Origin: Diphasiastrum complanatum
Lineage: Eukaryota; Streptophyta; Lycopodiopsida; Lycopodiales; Lycopodiaceae
Length of the DNA: 64,000 bases
Direction of reading: 5' to 3'
NCBI GenBank assembly: GCA_029204225.1
Contig: CM055102.1
Coordinates: forward strand, 3,041,528-3,105,527
Both the position numbers and the translations under genes were made by a program. Below are positions 49,953-62,087 of this stretch, in pieces. The notes under the pieces were generated by a model. It did no database searches and had not been told where the DNA came from. It was given only the letters and a program-made list of their open reading frames with translations. Within the stretch, counting starts at the first letter, position 1. The number at the start of each line of letters is the position of its first letter.

Positions 49953-50408
49953 GCTTCAAACTTACTTGCTACAGACCAGCGACCTACAAGCTTGGGTCAA
50001 ATCGGAGATTCAAGGTGATTTTAGAGCTGTAAATTGGACAAATCGGGCCGGACAGGTTGGTGTCCAACCAGCGAGGGCAGGGACTTCCAAAATTCCGGAT
50101 TTCTTTTTGTAAATTTCCGGTTTTTACTCGGTTTGTTGGAGCCCCACACCTGAAATCAGATCAGTCAGCTACTCAACTCAAGAACCGGGAAATTTGGCAC
50201 CGTTTTGAAGCTTCAAACTGGGATTTTCCGGGACAGCAGGTCTGGAATCTTGGGAAAAAGAGCTGAGAGGGTTCCTCTTCGTAATTTCTTTCAAAGTACA
50301 GTCCTTAGAAACAGCTAAGTCATCTTTCCTTTCCCTTGTACAATTGTAAATTAGTCTTTTTGACTTTTTTTCATCAGAAGTTAAGGTACCTCTCTTTCAG
50401 TTCCGAAG

Positions 50409-51941
50409 ATGACTACTCCTCAGGAACCTGATCAACCCCCAGAGAGAGGCTTCGACGAACTTGAAACAGAAGCCTTGGCTTATAGTAAAGGGAAAAAACC
50501 CATGGAAATGGAAGAACAGGAACAATTCGCCGAAGAACTCGACGAACTGGTTACCAAGGAGCAGTTTCTCCAGTTGGTAACAGAAGTGGATGAACTGAAG
50601 TTGGCATTAGCCAATTTCAAGTCCAGTGTGGATGACTCGTTCGCTGAACTCAAGAGCTTGATTTTGAGTTCCGCGAAAGGAAGCCTTCCCTCCACTTCTC
50701 AGTTGTCCCCTTCTCCACTTCTATCAGTTTCCGGTGAGACTTTACGGTCTCACCCCAGTGTCTTTAAAGATTTAAAGCCTCCTACTTTTAATGGGGAAGA
50801 GAAGGATAGAAATGCAAATATTCTACAAACCTTCCTCAGCTAATGGAAGAACATTCATGCTCTTAAACAGACCCCTGACCATTTGCAAGCTATTGAGGCC
50901 AGTCTTTCCTAAGGGCCTATGGCCTATAAGTGGTGGTTAAATCTCCAGGAGACTGGGCAGACTCCCCGGTCATGGAAAGCTTTTGAAGAAGCCTTTCTAA
51001 GAGAATTCCTACCTGAAAATGAACTTGATAGAGCCTGGGAAGCCTGGGAAAGAACAATAATGGACAAGTCCCTCATTCAATATATCTCGCAGGATCGAGA
51101 AGCAATTTTAAAGATTAAAAATATGGATGATTATCAGAAAATGAGGGGATTTGTCCGTGGCCTCAAAGATGAATATAAAGTAGAGGTCCAAAGAAACTCG
51201 CCTACTACCCTTGAGCAAGCTCTCAGCGATTTAGTGGGTAGGAAGAGGGCGAGACAACAACCCCTTTCTGAGCAGCCTCCTCAGAAAGACTTTCAATTTA
51301 AAAAGAAATTTTTAAAAAGAAAGAAAGAAGATAAAGTTAAAGGTGAAGCTCCTCAGAAACGCCCATCGCTCATACAGCCCTTAAAACCAGAAGATTTTGA
51401 GAAAGCCAAACAAGAACGTTTGTGCTTTGTGTGCGTGGGCAAGGGACACACAGTCAGACAGTGTCCCAGGGGGCCTTTCACTAAGAAAGATAAAAAAGAT
51501 AAAAAACAAGTTCATCTTCTTCAGACCGTAAGTTTCCCTAGTGACTCGGCAACTTCCGAGACTAAAGTGTTTCATGAAGACCATGAACACTGTTGCCAGC
51601 TAACCTCTGCAATGCTAGCGAGACCCTTCAGCTTTGGGCCGCATGACCTAGTACGTATGCATGGGAAAGTTGGTAACCAGTCAGTTAGAGTTATGGTTGA
51701 TGATGGGGCGACCCATAATTTCATCAACTACACCCTAGTTAAAAATCTTAAACTTCTAGAAGTACCTAGTCAGCATAGGTACATAGTTTCATTAGCTAAG
51801 GATGAAGATAAGAAAATTTGGGAAACTATGGTGAGTAACTTAAATCTTGGTATTCAGGGGTACCAAGATGAAATAAACTTTCAGATAATGCACCTGGATC
51901 GCACAGATATTGTTCTTGGGAGAGACTGGCTCTATAATTAG
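50409..51941 (+). pseudogene. gag: Element C second gag and protease
   Basis: Starts [20 protein letters not shown], the A/B type. TAA at 50841-50843 sits at exactly the same point as in A and B. A further stop (TAA, 50909-50911) lies 22 codons on, where A and B have a Leu codon. From 50919 the frame is open through the capsid-like part, the zinc knuckle [14 protein letters not shown] and the protease with DDGATHNFI, to GRDWLYN. A short deletion removed the RYAQIYDD segment (SALSDLVGRK instead). The frame ends at the truncation point. Confidence 0.88.
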
Positions 51942-52139
51942 AATAACTTAAGATTAATGAACCTCATTACTAAAGCCCTAGGCTTTTGGTTCCACCAATT
52001 AACCAACTCCAATTGAGTTTCCAGGATAATTTCATTTTCAAACAAAAAATAACCAAAAGTTCCTATATATCTTATGTAAATCACCCATTACCTGAGTCAT
52101 AAAATAAGTCATAATGGCTATGACTTTCAATTGATACAA

Positions 52140-52400
52140 CTTATCTACAATATTTTGTAGACTCGTCCAACAACTCAGACGCTTACACTATAATCTTTAC
52201 CGGAATAAACGTAACCAATTTGGTTAACCGGTCAACTATGACCCAAAATGTACCATTCTTGTTACATGGTAAACCAACTACAAAATCCATCGAGATACTA
52301 TCCCACCACTTAGTAGGATTATCTAATGGATGCAAGAGTCCACCAGCCTTCACGCATTCCGCATTACTCCACTGGAACTAATATCAGTACAACACATAAG
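52140..52400 (-). pseudogene. Gypsy integrase fragment
   Basis: The minus strand reads [40 protein letters not shown] and [16 protein letters not shown], the integrase core start with its first catalytic Asp region. Upstream, RRISFWPKLMPFVESYVLY is the remnant of the preceding helix. The zinc-finger Cys pair and the rest are lost. The lineage is distinct from A/B and D. Confidence 0.75.
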
Positions 52401-52463
52401 ATTCAACGAAAGGCATTAACTTTGGCCAAAAGGAAATCCTCCGTACCAAACCTATATACCATG

Positions 52464-53340
52464 TGAGAATTTGTCATAAGACACTTCTCAACGATATGCT
52501 AATGCTTCCTGACTAGTTTATGCATGCAAATAAACTTAATCCAATGAACATATAGTGGATCCACAGGATTAAGAACTTGCGCCATAGACATTACGGATTC
52601 AATATAGAATCAATACTATAGATGTTTCGCCCAGGCAACTTTCTATTAACTACTTCTCCCCCTTTTATCAGGATACTCCACAGGTTTCCAATAAAAGTCA
52701 TATCACACCAAATACAGTCTAGGAGAAGTCTTACAAAAGATCCCACTGAACCGAACAAGTCGATATCAAATGTTGCATCAACCGACTCCAAGACAATTGA
52801 TGACCCAACATACCAACATAACAACTTATCCAAAGGTATTCTTCTTTGATAATAGAAACCATCACAATTGGGAAACCAACTCGAATAGATCAAAAAAAGG
52901 ATTCGCACATGGATCAACGAATTATTTCCAAGTAGTTATCCATGAATACCATTGTTAGTCTATGGAAAATTATTTAATCCTTCCATTCACTTTCATCCAA
53001 GGAACTCAGGTAGATCCTTTAATTTCCAAGGAATCACATGAGCTCGGCTTGTTAGATCCAATAACAAGAAATTTTTAAATATATTCACAAAGAAAAAGAT
53101 AGCACTCAGGGTTCCCTGTTCTGTGATTTTTCAGATATCCATAAGGGGTCATGACCATTATTTCAAAAATCCCTACAAAAAAAAACCCTCTTGTGACCCA
53201 TAGTAATTGGCATCTTTCAAGACAATGGTCACCACGATCAGTTAGTTTCAAATCATCTCTTTGGAATTGCCTACGTCCCATACCACAGGTCTTCCTCCAG
53301 GGTGACTGTCCACTTTCTGATCAATCATTCCAAAAAATCG
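52464..53340 (-). mobile_element. Dispersed repeat R1, copy 2
   Basis: Aligned by shared words with 30757-32030; shorter by about 400 bp. It carries the same purine-run complement (TACTTCTCCCCCTTTT, near 52651-52666) and the AAGGGGTCATGACC palindrome region near 53140. No coding domain. Confidence 0.7.
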
Positions 53341-53424
53341 ATTGATTTTAATTGGAATACTCTAGATCTTTCGAGATTTTCTCAAAATCTCAAGATATGA
53401 AAAAAGATTCAAGTAACTCATATT

Positions 53425-54413
53425 ATGAATTTGGATAGCGTAGACATAATCTTAGGAAAGGAATGGTTTTATTCTAAAAACAAGTCTTTAAGAAAGGATC
53501 ATGTTACTCATAGTATTTCCTTTTTGCATAAGGGCTCGTTGGTTGAGCTAAAATCGATGTAAATAGGCCTTTTGATCCTTTGGTTTCTGCTTTAGAAGTT
53601 GTAGAATATTTGAAAGATTCTGGTAATAAAGTTTATCTTTGTTTTTTGAAAGACGAAATTTATGTGGCCAGAGAGTCTAAATATTGATTTATCGCATTTG
53701 CCTTTGAATGTGCCTGGAAATAATCCCTTAAGTGTTAACTCACCTGAACGAATAATGTTTAACAAACTTAGGCAAGAATATAGCGATGTTTTTCCTGATA
53801 AACTCCCTGATGGCCTACCTCCCCAAAGGAGTGTTGACCATCAGATAGAGTTGCTTCCTGGAAGCCAACCTGTATCTCTTTTTCCATACAGGGTTAGCAT
53901 CAAGGAAGAGGATGAAATTTCTAAGCAGTTACAAGAACTCCTTAGGATGGATGATATTCGGCCTAGTAAGTCCCCTTGGGGAGCACCAATTCTTTTAGTT
54001 AGTAAAAAGGTGGCGGCACATGTTTCTGTGGTGACTTTAAAAAGTTAAATGACTTAACCATCAAGAACAGATATCCCTTACCTAGGATGGATGATCTTAT
54101 GGATCGTCTGAATGGAGCTAAGTATTTCTCCAAGATTGATCTTAGATCAGGTTACCATCAGATAAGGATTAGGAATGAAGATGTTCCTAAGACTGGATTT
54201 CGATCCAGATACGGCCATTATGAGTTTTTAGTGTTACCTTTTGGACTCACGAATGCGCCTGCCACTTTTCAGCAGATGATGAACGATATTCTTCGTCCAT
54301 ATCTAGGAAAGTTTGTGGTGGTGTATTCGGACGACATATTAATTTATAGTTGGATCCTTGAGGAGCGTGAAGAGCATCGTAGATCTTCTAAGGCAAGAAA
54401 AGCTCTATGCTAA
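53425..54413 (+). pseudogene. Element D protease end and reverse transcriptase
   Basis: After the protease tail, the RT starts with [33 protein letters not shown] and a frameshift near 54030. It continues [47 protein letters not shown] and then [12 protein letters not shown]. The catalytic block is YSDD instead of the usual FLDD/FIDD, with both Asp kept. A second frameshift follows at about 54360. Confidence 0.85.
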
Positions 54414-55325
54414 GGAGTCGAAATGTGAGTTCTTCCATACTAAACTCAAATACCTGGGCCATGTCATATCAGATAAAGGTCTTGAAATCGATTATGACAA
54501 AGTCCGTAAGGTACAAGAATGGCCGAGACCTCTGACAATTCGAGATGTGAAATTCTTTTTGGGCTTCACAGGATTCTTTCACAGGTTCATTATGGGCTAT
54601 GCTTTAATAGCATTGCCCTTGACGAACGTTCTTAAGGGGGTGAAAAAAAAATGTGGTCGCAGAAAAAGTCCATTGATTGCATGGACGGATGAAATGAATG
54701 AGAGTTTTGAGACTCTCAAGCACTGTGTTTCTACGGCTCCAATTTTACACATTGTCGATCCTAACCAGCCCTTTGTGGTTGATACGGATGCTAGCGACTT
54801 TGTTGTAGGAGCGGTCCTTTATCAGGACGGTAGACCAATGGCTTTTGAAAGCAAGAAGATGGATCCTGCTCAGTCAGACTAGATATTCTACCTATGAGAG
54901 AGAAGGAGCTTTTTGCAGTCATTCACGCGTTAAAAATCCGGAGGCATTATCTTTATGGTGCTAGATTTACGGTAATGGCTGATCACCAATCCCTTAAGTA
55001 TATTTGTGATGCCAAGGACCTTCGTGGCTGTAAGGCTAGATGGTCGGAACTCATTCAAGAGTTTGTGTTCGACATTAAGTATTGTAAAGGTACTTCGAAC
55101 TGTGTTGCCGATGCCTTGAGTTGGATTGGAGAGATTAATTCGTTATGCTTTGCTGAGATCCAATCTGATTTGTATCTTTCACTACGGGATTTTTGTCGAA
55201 CCGATAGGTTTTTTGGGCGCATCTGGCTAGATGTCTTGACGGGAAATTCTAGATCTAGTGATGACCTTGGGATGCAGGATCCCAAGCAATCCTGTATGAG
55301 AAGATACTTGAAGACTATTCCATAA
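54358..55325 (+). pseudogene. Element D RT connection and RNase H
   Basis: Reads [36 protein letters not shown], then RNase H VDTDASDFVVGAVLYQDGRP and FESKKMDPAQ. A frameshift near 54880 leads into KELFAVIHALKIRRHYLYGA, TVMADHQSLKYI and VADALSW (Trp where Ser-Arg follows in intact copies). The domain order is normal for gypsy. Confidence 0.82.
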
Positions 55326-56660
55326 GGAATGGCCGGCTTTTCCGAAAGGGAAAGGTTTGTGTGCCGGATAGGGAGGACTTGCGGGCCCAAATCCTGCAAC
55401 AATGTCATGACAACCCTTGTGCTGGTCACCCAGGCATACAGAGGACACTTGACCTTGTTAGGCAAAATTTCTTTTGGCCTAAGATGATAGGTCATGTGGA
55501 GGCATACGTTCAAAGTTGTGAACAATGCCAGCTAAACAAAGTAGAAAGACTCAAAGTTGCGGGTCTTCTACATCCCTTGGAAATTCCTAGTAAGAAATGG
55601 GAAAGTATTTCAATGGATTTTGTGGTTGGACTCCCTAAAACCCGGAGTGATCACGATGCCATTTGGGTGGTGGTTGACAGGCTAACCAAGATGGCGCAAT
55701 TTATACCAACTAAATTAACTGTCAAGGCATCTGAACTAGCCCAGCTTTTCGTTGAAAAGTTGTTCAGATTATATGGTTTGCCGAATGGTATTGTTAGTGA
55801 TCATGACTCCAAGTTCACTGGCAAGTTCTGGCAAGCAGTTTTTCAAAAACTTGAAACAACTCTTAGTCTTAGTTCTTCGGATCACCCATAATCTGATGGG
55901 CAGACAGAACGTGTCAACCAGACGTTGAAAGATATGCTTAGAGCATATGTTTCTCACTGACAGTCTGATTGGGAAAAGTATCTCCCTTTGGTTGAGTTCG
56001 CGCACAATAGTGCCAAGCATTCTGCCATCGGATTCAGTCCTATGCTGATGCATGGCTTTCAGCCGCGTTCTCCAGTTTGGGTTGGACTCAAAGGTCTCAA
56101 GTGCAAGCTGCAACAGATTTCCTGCAAGATATGCAAGAAATGCTGCTAGTGGCCAAAGAAAGCATGAAAACCGCTCAAGATAGAGCTCAGTTTTATGCTA
56201 ACCGCGGTCGCTCACCTCGGGATATTGAGGTCGGAACCTAGGTGTATCTTAAAATCCCTAAGGATTCGAAGGTACTTCGGACGGGAAAATGCCATAAGCT
56301 ATCTCCTCGATATAGCGGACCTTATAAGGTTGTAAAGAAAATCAACGCGGTCACTTATCAACTAGATCTTCCGATTGGGGTTGGGGTTCATCCCGTTTTC
56401 CATGTAAGTCATTTGAAAGAACGACTTAGTAGGAAGGATTCCCTAATTCTGGAAGGTGAACTAGTTGAGCTTGAGGATCTGTCTATCCTAATATACCTGA
56501 AAAAGTTGTTGACGTTCGTCATCACCAATTGAGAAACCGTTTGGTTTCTGAATTTCTCGTATGTTGGAAAGGCAAGACAGATGACGAGGACACTTGGGAG
56601 AGAGAGGACTATTTAAGACTGAACTTCCCTGGCTTGCTCCCATTAGGAGGAGACTCTTAA
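55326..56660 (+). pseudogene. Element D integrase and chromodomain
   Basis: Zinc finger CHDNPCAGHPGIQRTLDLV and CEQCQLNKVERLK. Core: [49 protein letters not shown] and SSDHP, then a TAA (near 55889) before the QTERVNQ-type block. Further stops lie near 55958 (TGA in the AYVSH region) and 56240 (TAG). The tail reads [34 protein letters not shown], and a chromodomain-like stretch near 56540-56620 in another frame. Confidence 0.82.
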
Positions 56661-56672
56661 AGGGGGAGGGAA

Positions 56673-57149
56673 TGTTATGTACCCATAAGGGTATGCAACT
56701 TGAAACTTGAGGTGACGGTCTCAGTTATGGGACGGAACGCTGAACTGGAGCTATAGGTCTTTTGGGTGCCACGTGTCAATGTCTCATTGGCACGCGGTAA
56801 CTCGTTGTTATGGACCCGCGTCAGTGTGCACAACAACCGCGTGTCGTTGGTCATGCGTGACTCCTGTGGAGGGAGATGACCCACCTGGACTATGTATATA
56901 GAGGTGGATCTCCATGAGCTTGGCATTGATTCTCTCCTGGAGAATGAAGAGCTCTCCCACTGGTGGTCAGGTCAGGACAAGTATCTAGGCCTCAGGATGT
57001 AGGTAGGCGACAGTCGAGGGTAAGGCATGGTGGTATGGGACACCATGGCTTACATGAGATCCGAGCTTGCTTGATGCTGGTCTGTAGCTCCGGTGCATGG
57101 ATTGGCTTTTCTCTCTCCTCGGAAGGCAAATCTTTCTTCTTTGACAACA
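56673..57149 (+). repeat. 3' LTR of element D (right edge inferred)
   Basis: Starts TGTTATGTACCC right after the purine run AAAGGGGGAGGGAA. A TATA-like CTATGTATATAGAGG lies near 56890. The right edge is placed at GACAACA (57149) because TGTT/AACA would be the usual matching ends; this is an inference. It carries no similarity to the 358-bp LTRs. Confidence 0.65.
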
Positions 57150-58074
57150 GCTAGGATCTAAGCTGAGATCTTAGAAAATAGCTATGGCCCTCGAGCGACC
57201 TTCTCCAACTAGTAATGGCTTTATGGAATTGAAATCGGTGGAGGACCGATGAATATGGCTGTTTTTCTAAAAACTGTAACCCTAGTTTTTGTTTTAAAAA
57301 CCAACTGCAACTTCCTTGGTTTTTGACCAATTTTTTTCCCGTCTGATTTTGTGCATAGGCTTCAGCACTCAACCCTGAGCTCGACAAGTCTCCGTATGCC
57401 TGATTTAGCGCATTAATGCTCCAGTTTCTGCTAATTGACTGCCGCAATCTCCGAGCTCTAAGAAAACTGCCATTTTGAAGCTCTCCTGAATGGTCACTCT
57501 TTACCACCAAGTTAAAATTCATGACTCACAGGATCACAAATCAAAACAGATAGAAATCAACACAGTAACCACTCCCATGGATCAGGCAAAACAGACAGGC
57601 CAGGTTGCAGCTAATCAAATCTCCATTGACCTGGGGATCCAGTTTCTGGATTTATCTATTTGTGGTTATTAGTGAATACTACAATCCACACACCGTCTTT
57701 GCATACTTATTTTTTCCTCAATGAATCATTAATTGCTAATATAATCAGTTTTCAAGGTTTCAAATAGTCTCATGGAATTGGAACTGTGTCCACCAATGCT
57801 TTGAGCAGTTATTTGTATCAACTAGCAACCCTATATCATCTACTATTGACATTCCCATGCTTTTTATTTGCTTGTCTGTCACTCCTATATTGATTCGCTA
57901 AAACTCTACAATGGAAATATACAGTGCTTAAATCTTGAGCTGTCAAAATTTTTATGTGTTGCAATGAATTCTCCTTTTAATTGCTACCTGTTTTTGCTGG
58001 AAATTGATCAAAAGATATAGGATCACTGATGATATTAGGTTTTAAGCCTATTGACTGTTGGTCATACTATGCAG
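57150..58074. other. Upstream or intronic sequence of the phosphatase gene
   Basis: No exon recognised. The gene's N-terminal exon(s) should lie upstream of 58075 but were not found here. A minus-strand open frame of 123 codons (57151-57522) has no known motif. Confidence 0.4.
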
Positions 58075-60815
58075 AGCATTCAGCACCCCTCCTTGGATGC
58101 TATGTTCACCTTTGCTTCTTATATAGTGTCCGTGGAATTCTATACTGCCTTTCTGCCACTACTTTTCTGGGTATGTCTCTTGTTCTGCAGAGAGATATTT
58201 CAAGCTCAGTTGGGAAATTTGCAGTTCAGTGGATAGGGCTTTATCAATCTAATTTTTTGCCTCGCTTCTTTCAGAGTGGGCACGAATGGCTGGCCAGACA
58301 GATGACACTTTTGATGGCAATCTGCATATATGCTGGGAACTCCATTAAAGTATGAAATATTTGTCTTGTCCTTTATTTGTTTTTTCTGTGAAATATCTTC
58401 AGCATCATCGGTGTCGTAGTTACAATGAATCTCAATTTGAAGACTTTCAAACCTTTTCAAATCTTTTCAATCCAATGCCAGATTTGGATCTTTCATTCTC
58501 TCCTAGCCAGAATTGGAACATTGTTTTTGATAAATTCTCAAACATAGCAATGAATGTGACGACATTTGGAATCTGGGAATGAATGAGAGGTAACCTTCAG
58601 GCGCACGATCCTCAACGTTTTCGCATGAATTTTGTCTGATAGTTCGGTCGATCCTGTTAAGGATTTCTTCTTCCCATGAATGCTGGTCAGTCAAGGTTTT
58701 TTACTGTTGTTTGTGAACAGGATTTAGTCTCAGCACCAAGGCCACCTTCTCCTCCGGTCAGAAAGTTTACACCAACATCAATTGAAAAAGAGTCATCTTT
58801 AGAGTATGGATTGCCTTCAACTCACACTATCAACACAATAAGTCTGTCAGTGTAAGCCACTCATACATTTGAAGTCATACCAAGCTAAGAATGGGTGTGC
58901 TTTATACAGTATGGTTGTCTTTTGTTATCTGACAGCTGATAAGTGTTTGTGTATAAAAGTTGCTTCAGTTTTTACTTCACTATGATACTTGAATTTGTGT
59001 GTATCAAAATTAAGGTGCTGAGTTTGGCTTCATTGGGCTTCTCTTTGCCTAGGTACTTATTTCGTTTTCTAGTGATGCGCGCTGATGGTTTGCAGGCTTC
59101 CATGTTGTGGCCCAGTGGACTTCTCCTGTTAACAGCTACCATTTTAGTGATTTATGGTATGATCTAAAAATACATCTTATGCTAATAGGTACAAGTAGCT
59201 GCTCATTTTCCACAGGAACAAAGAATTGTGATTTTTCCGAACTTATTGTTTTTCGCCTTCTTGTTATGGAAACTTTGAATACAAATCAGGTTCTTCTTAG
59301 AATCATTTGGTTCTAGAAAAATTTGAACTTCAGAAGAAATCGAAGTGATTCTAATGGACTGGTTATGAAGCCATCAGGGTTCTTTTAGAATTATTTGGTT
59401 ATCGAAAATTTTGAATAGTCGTGAAGATAGGGTGCCTTATCAATGCCATTTTTTACATTTCAAGCAATAGGTTTAACACTAGTTTCGAACACTTGGCTCC
59501 ACAACTGTGCATTGTTTCTTGGTGGGGCTGTTTGTTGCAGGAAGAATGTACCTTGGTATGCATTCGCCTGTAGATATTATTGCAGGAATCCAAATTGGAA
59601 TAACCTTGGTGGTTTTCTGGTGCTATGTGGAAGACTATATTGATTTTTTCATTATGGAGGGAAAAAGTGGTAAGTTATCACAAACATTTCAAGCAATAAG
59701 TGCTACCAGATAATATCTTGTGCCAAATGCAGTTGAACTATACTCATGAAGGCATAGGTCCAAAGGATTGGCCATTCCAACACTTGAGAGTCAGTTTGAT
59801 ACGATATGCGATGTGAATAACAAATCTTTTTTCTGAAAAGAATCAAAATGCTTCCTGTTTTCTTTCAAATTTAAAAAAAGAACAGGTTCTTTTCAAGTCG
59901 TTTTCGATGGGTAAGGTATATTCAAACTCTCAAAACAAATTAAAATCAATTCGAATTGAAACTAGACTGGGAATTATGCCGGAAGGTTTCATTGTTAGGT
60001 AAATGTTTTGAACAACTGATGCTTACTAGTGGTATGCGTTGTCTTTGCTGATTTGATGCAGTTCTTTTTTTTTGGACTATTATGGCTGTGCTCCTGCTTG
60101 CTGCTTACCCAACTCCCAAGAAGCCAACACCAAGTTTTGAATACCATACTGCATTTAATGGTGTTGTTTTGGGAATGGTAAGATAGACGCGGAACCTGTC
60201 TCATAACCTGTTTAAGTTCGGATTTTAGAAAATTTGCAAGTTTTCATTGCAAATTCTAGATTATGTTCAGTCTTAGAGTACCGTCAGCTACGACTCTAGC
60301 ACTTACAGTCTATTTCTTTTGTTTGAGGCATCAAATTAATGAGATTGAATTCATTTTTCAACGAATTTGACTTCTTATCTTCGTAACTTGGTTTTATGCC
60401 GTAGGTATGGGGCATGCGCCTTAAGAATTGTCGGCATCTGCAGGATGCGGAAGCACTTCCTATTCTTCATTCATGGTCTGCCAGCATTGCACTGTTAATG
60501 AAGCGGCTGCTAGTTGGTTTGCCCGTTGTTGCAATGGCAAAATTAACTAGCAAATATTTGGCTCTGAGGTCTATTACATGGATTTCGATCTTTGTTGGTT
60601 TGCCAATTCGATCATCGACATATCTTCCTGAATTGAATGGCCCAAGAGCACTCAAAACGAAGGAGAGCGATCCTATCTCAGAGGACGAAGTTTTGGATAA
60701 TTACCAGCGCAGCTTTTGGCCAAGGTTTTACCACTTAGGATTTATGGAGCCGCTAGATGTCGACACAGGAGTGCGGTTACTTCAATACGCAGTTCTTAGC
60801 TTTTCAGTCGTGGAG
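58075..60815 (+). CDS. LPPD: Lipid (long-chain base 1-phosphate) phosphatase, exons 2-8
   Basis: Seven exons with GT-AG borders and consistent phases: 58075-58170, 58275-58349, 58721-58851, 59053-59156, 59541-59669, 60062-60177, 60405-60815 (1,062 nt, 354 residues, no stop). The product is a multi-pass PAP2 phosphatase of the sphingosine-1-phosphate phosphatase type, which in plants dephosphorylates sphingoid-base phosphates at the ER. All three catalytic motifs are present: K-x6-RP (KDLVSAPRP), PSxH (LPSTH) and R-x5-H (GRMYLGMHSPVD). Hydrophobic helices include FYTAFLPLLFW and IGITLVVFWCYV. The family is roughly 400 residues, so a first exon is missing. The last exon is unresolved: reading on past 60815 gives 11 more codons to TAA 60846-60848, or a further exon encodes the end. 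Element D lies just upstream, perhaps in intron 1. Confidence 0.88.
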
Positions 60816-60848
60816 GTCTGTTACCTTTTTCAACTATTAAAAATTTAA

Positions 60849-62087
60849 AGCTTTGTTATTGCAAATTCTTTATCTATTGAGAGAATTTGTCAGCTGCTTC
60901 ACATGCTAAGGTCCTAAATTTTGGTCTCGGGCGATGCCTGCTGTGGTGACTGATCTGTCTATGCTATTGGAGAAACGTGGATGGATTGTTGTGGAGTTTG
61001 TCGGACATATTGATCGATTTGAGTGAGACTCACTTGAAATTTCCACACACAATTTGTCATCTGCATAACTGGTGGCATAGAATATTAAAGATAGTAAAGC
61101 TGACACTCTCACAGGAGGATGGAGCAGGTTTGTTTGTCTTCATAGGAAAGATCAACAAACCCAATTCAGCTCTTCTTTTAATTTATAATATGCAGCATAT
61201 ATACCTGGTGCAGATTCTCTGACTTTATTCATTTCCTTGAGGGCTGAAGTATGATCAAAGTGTCTCAGCACACAGCACTGAGGACCATCTTCACAAAATT
61301 TCTATTCTTGCATATGTTAAATGAGTTGAAGAGTTTCCACATTATCATAAATTGTGCTCAAACTATATAGACTCCTTATTGCAAGAACAAACTATGTTGC
61401 TGATTCAGAATTTCATGATTGTTCACTTGGTACAGCACAAGCTTTTCCACATATTGGCATGCACTTTAATTGTATGTACAAATTTTACACTTTGTTGGCC
61501 TTGCCTTGCAAAGGCAATACTATGTGGTGAGGTTGGTGGATGGAGTTTGAAAAAAGTTAATGTTAAAGGATATTATGTGGTGATGGTCTTAATTTCTATG
61601 GTTAAAACCTTAATTGAGGGCTAAAGTAACATGCATTTGTTGTCAATCAAAAATCAGTATAAAGTCATGCAAACACTCCATAAGCAAAAGCAGAAGCTAT
61701 TTTCATTTGCATGAGCCATCCGTAAGTACGGTATCATGCAAGCAATACATGAGGCATAAGCAAAAGCAAAAGCTATTTTAATCACCTTGTCTTGGAACTC
61801 GAGTCTCTAAAGCTTGCTAACAAAAGGGCAAGAAGAGTGCCAAACTTTCAAGGATTAGCCTATTCTGTGCCACGATTGCCAAAATGGTGGTATCACTCCT
61901 CAAGGCTCACCCTTGGAGATCCGTAGGAGGCCACCACTTGTCATTCATTTTGTTTCATAGATAGATGCCAGCTTCATGTTGGATGCATGAATTTATTTGA
62001 AACCCTCAGCTCCTCTTATTGGCATTGAGCTGACAATTGTTTTCTGTAGAACTCGTGCTTGATAGCTGCTCTGGTCTATCTGACACA
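60849..62087. other. 3' flank of the phosphatase gene, no other gene seen
   Basis: May hold the 3' UTR and an unrecognised last exon. Open frames at 60977-61222 and 61352-61624 show no domain. A short near-repeat (CATAAGCAAAAGC) occurs near 61678-61690 and 61753-61765. Confidence 0.4.

Larger units (their letters stand above)
48458..51941 (+). mobile_element. Gypsy element C, truncated and internally duplicated
   Basis: Same family as A and B: 358-bp 5' LTR (48458-48815), primer site TGGTATCAGAGCC at 48817-48829, leader, gag and protease. It ends abruptly after GRDWLYN at 51941, without RT, integrase or 3' LTR. A segment covering late leader and early gag is tandemly duplicated, 49242-49940 and 49941-50640 (period 699 bp), and the two units are clearly diverged. 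No target duplication can be tested because the 3' end is missing. Confidence 0.9.
51942..53424. mobile_element. Inserted repeat block between elements C and D
   Basis: About 1.48 kb unrelated to either neighbour's coding sequence. It contains a minus-strand gypsy integrase fragment (52140-52400) followed by a copy of repeat R1 (52464-53340). No clean target duplication was found at its edges. Confidence 0.6.
53425..57149 (+). mobile_element. Gypsy element D, 3' half with one LTR
   Basis: A third chromovirus lineage on the plus strand. It begins inside the protease (NLDSVDIILGKEWFYS) and runs through RT, RNase H, integrase and chromodomain to a polypurine tract (56659-56672) and one LTR (56673 to about 57149). 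The LTR starts TGTTATGTACCC and is unlike that of A/B/C. Gag and the 5' LTR are absent. Several stops and frameshifts mark it as inactive. Confidence 0.85.

Noticed and set aside
57490-57672. Plus-strand ORF as the missing first exon of the phosphatase gene
   Set aside because: It has no membrane segment or likeness to the family's N-terminus and no suitable donor in phase with the exon at 58075.
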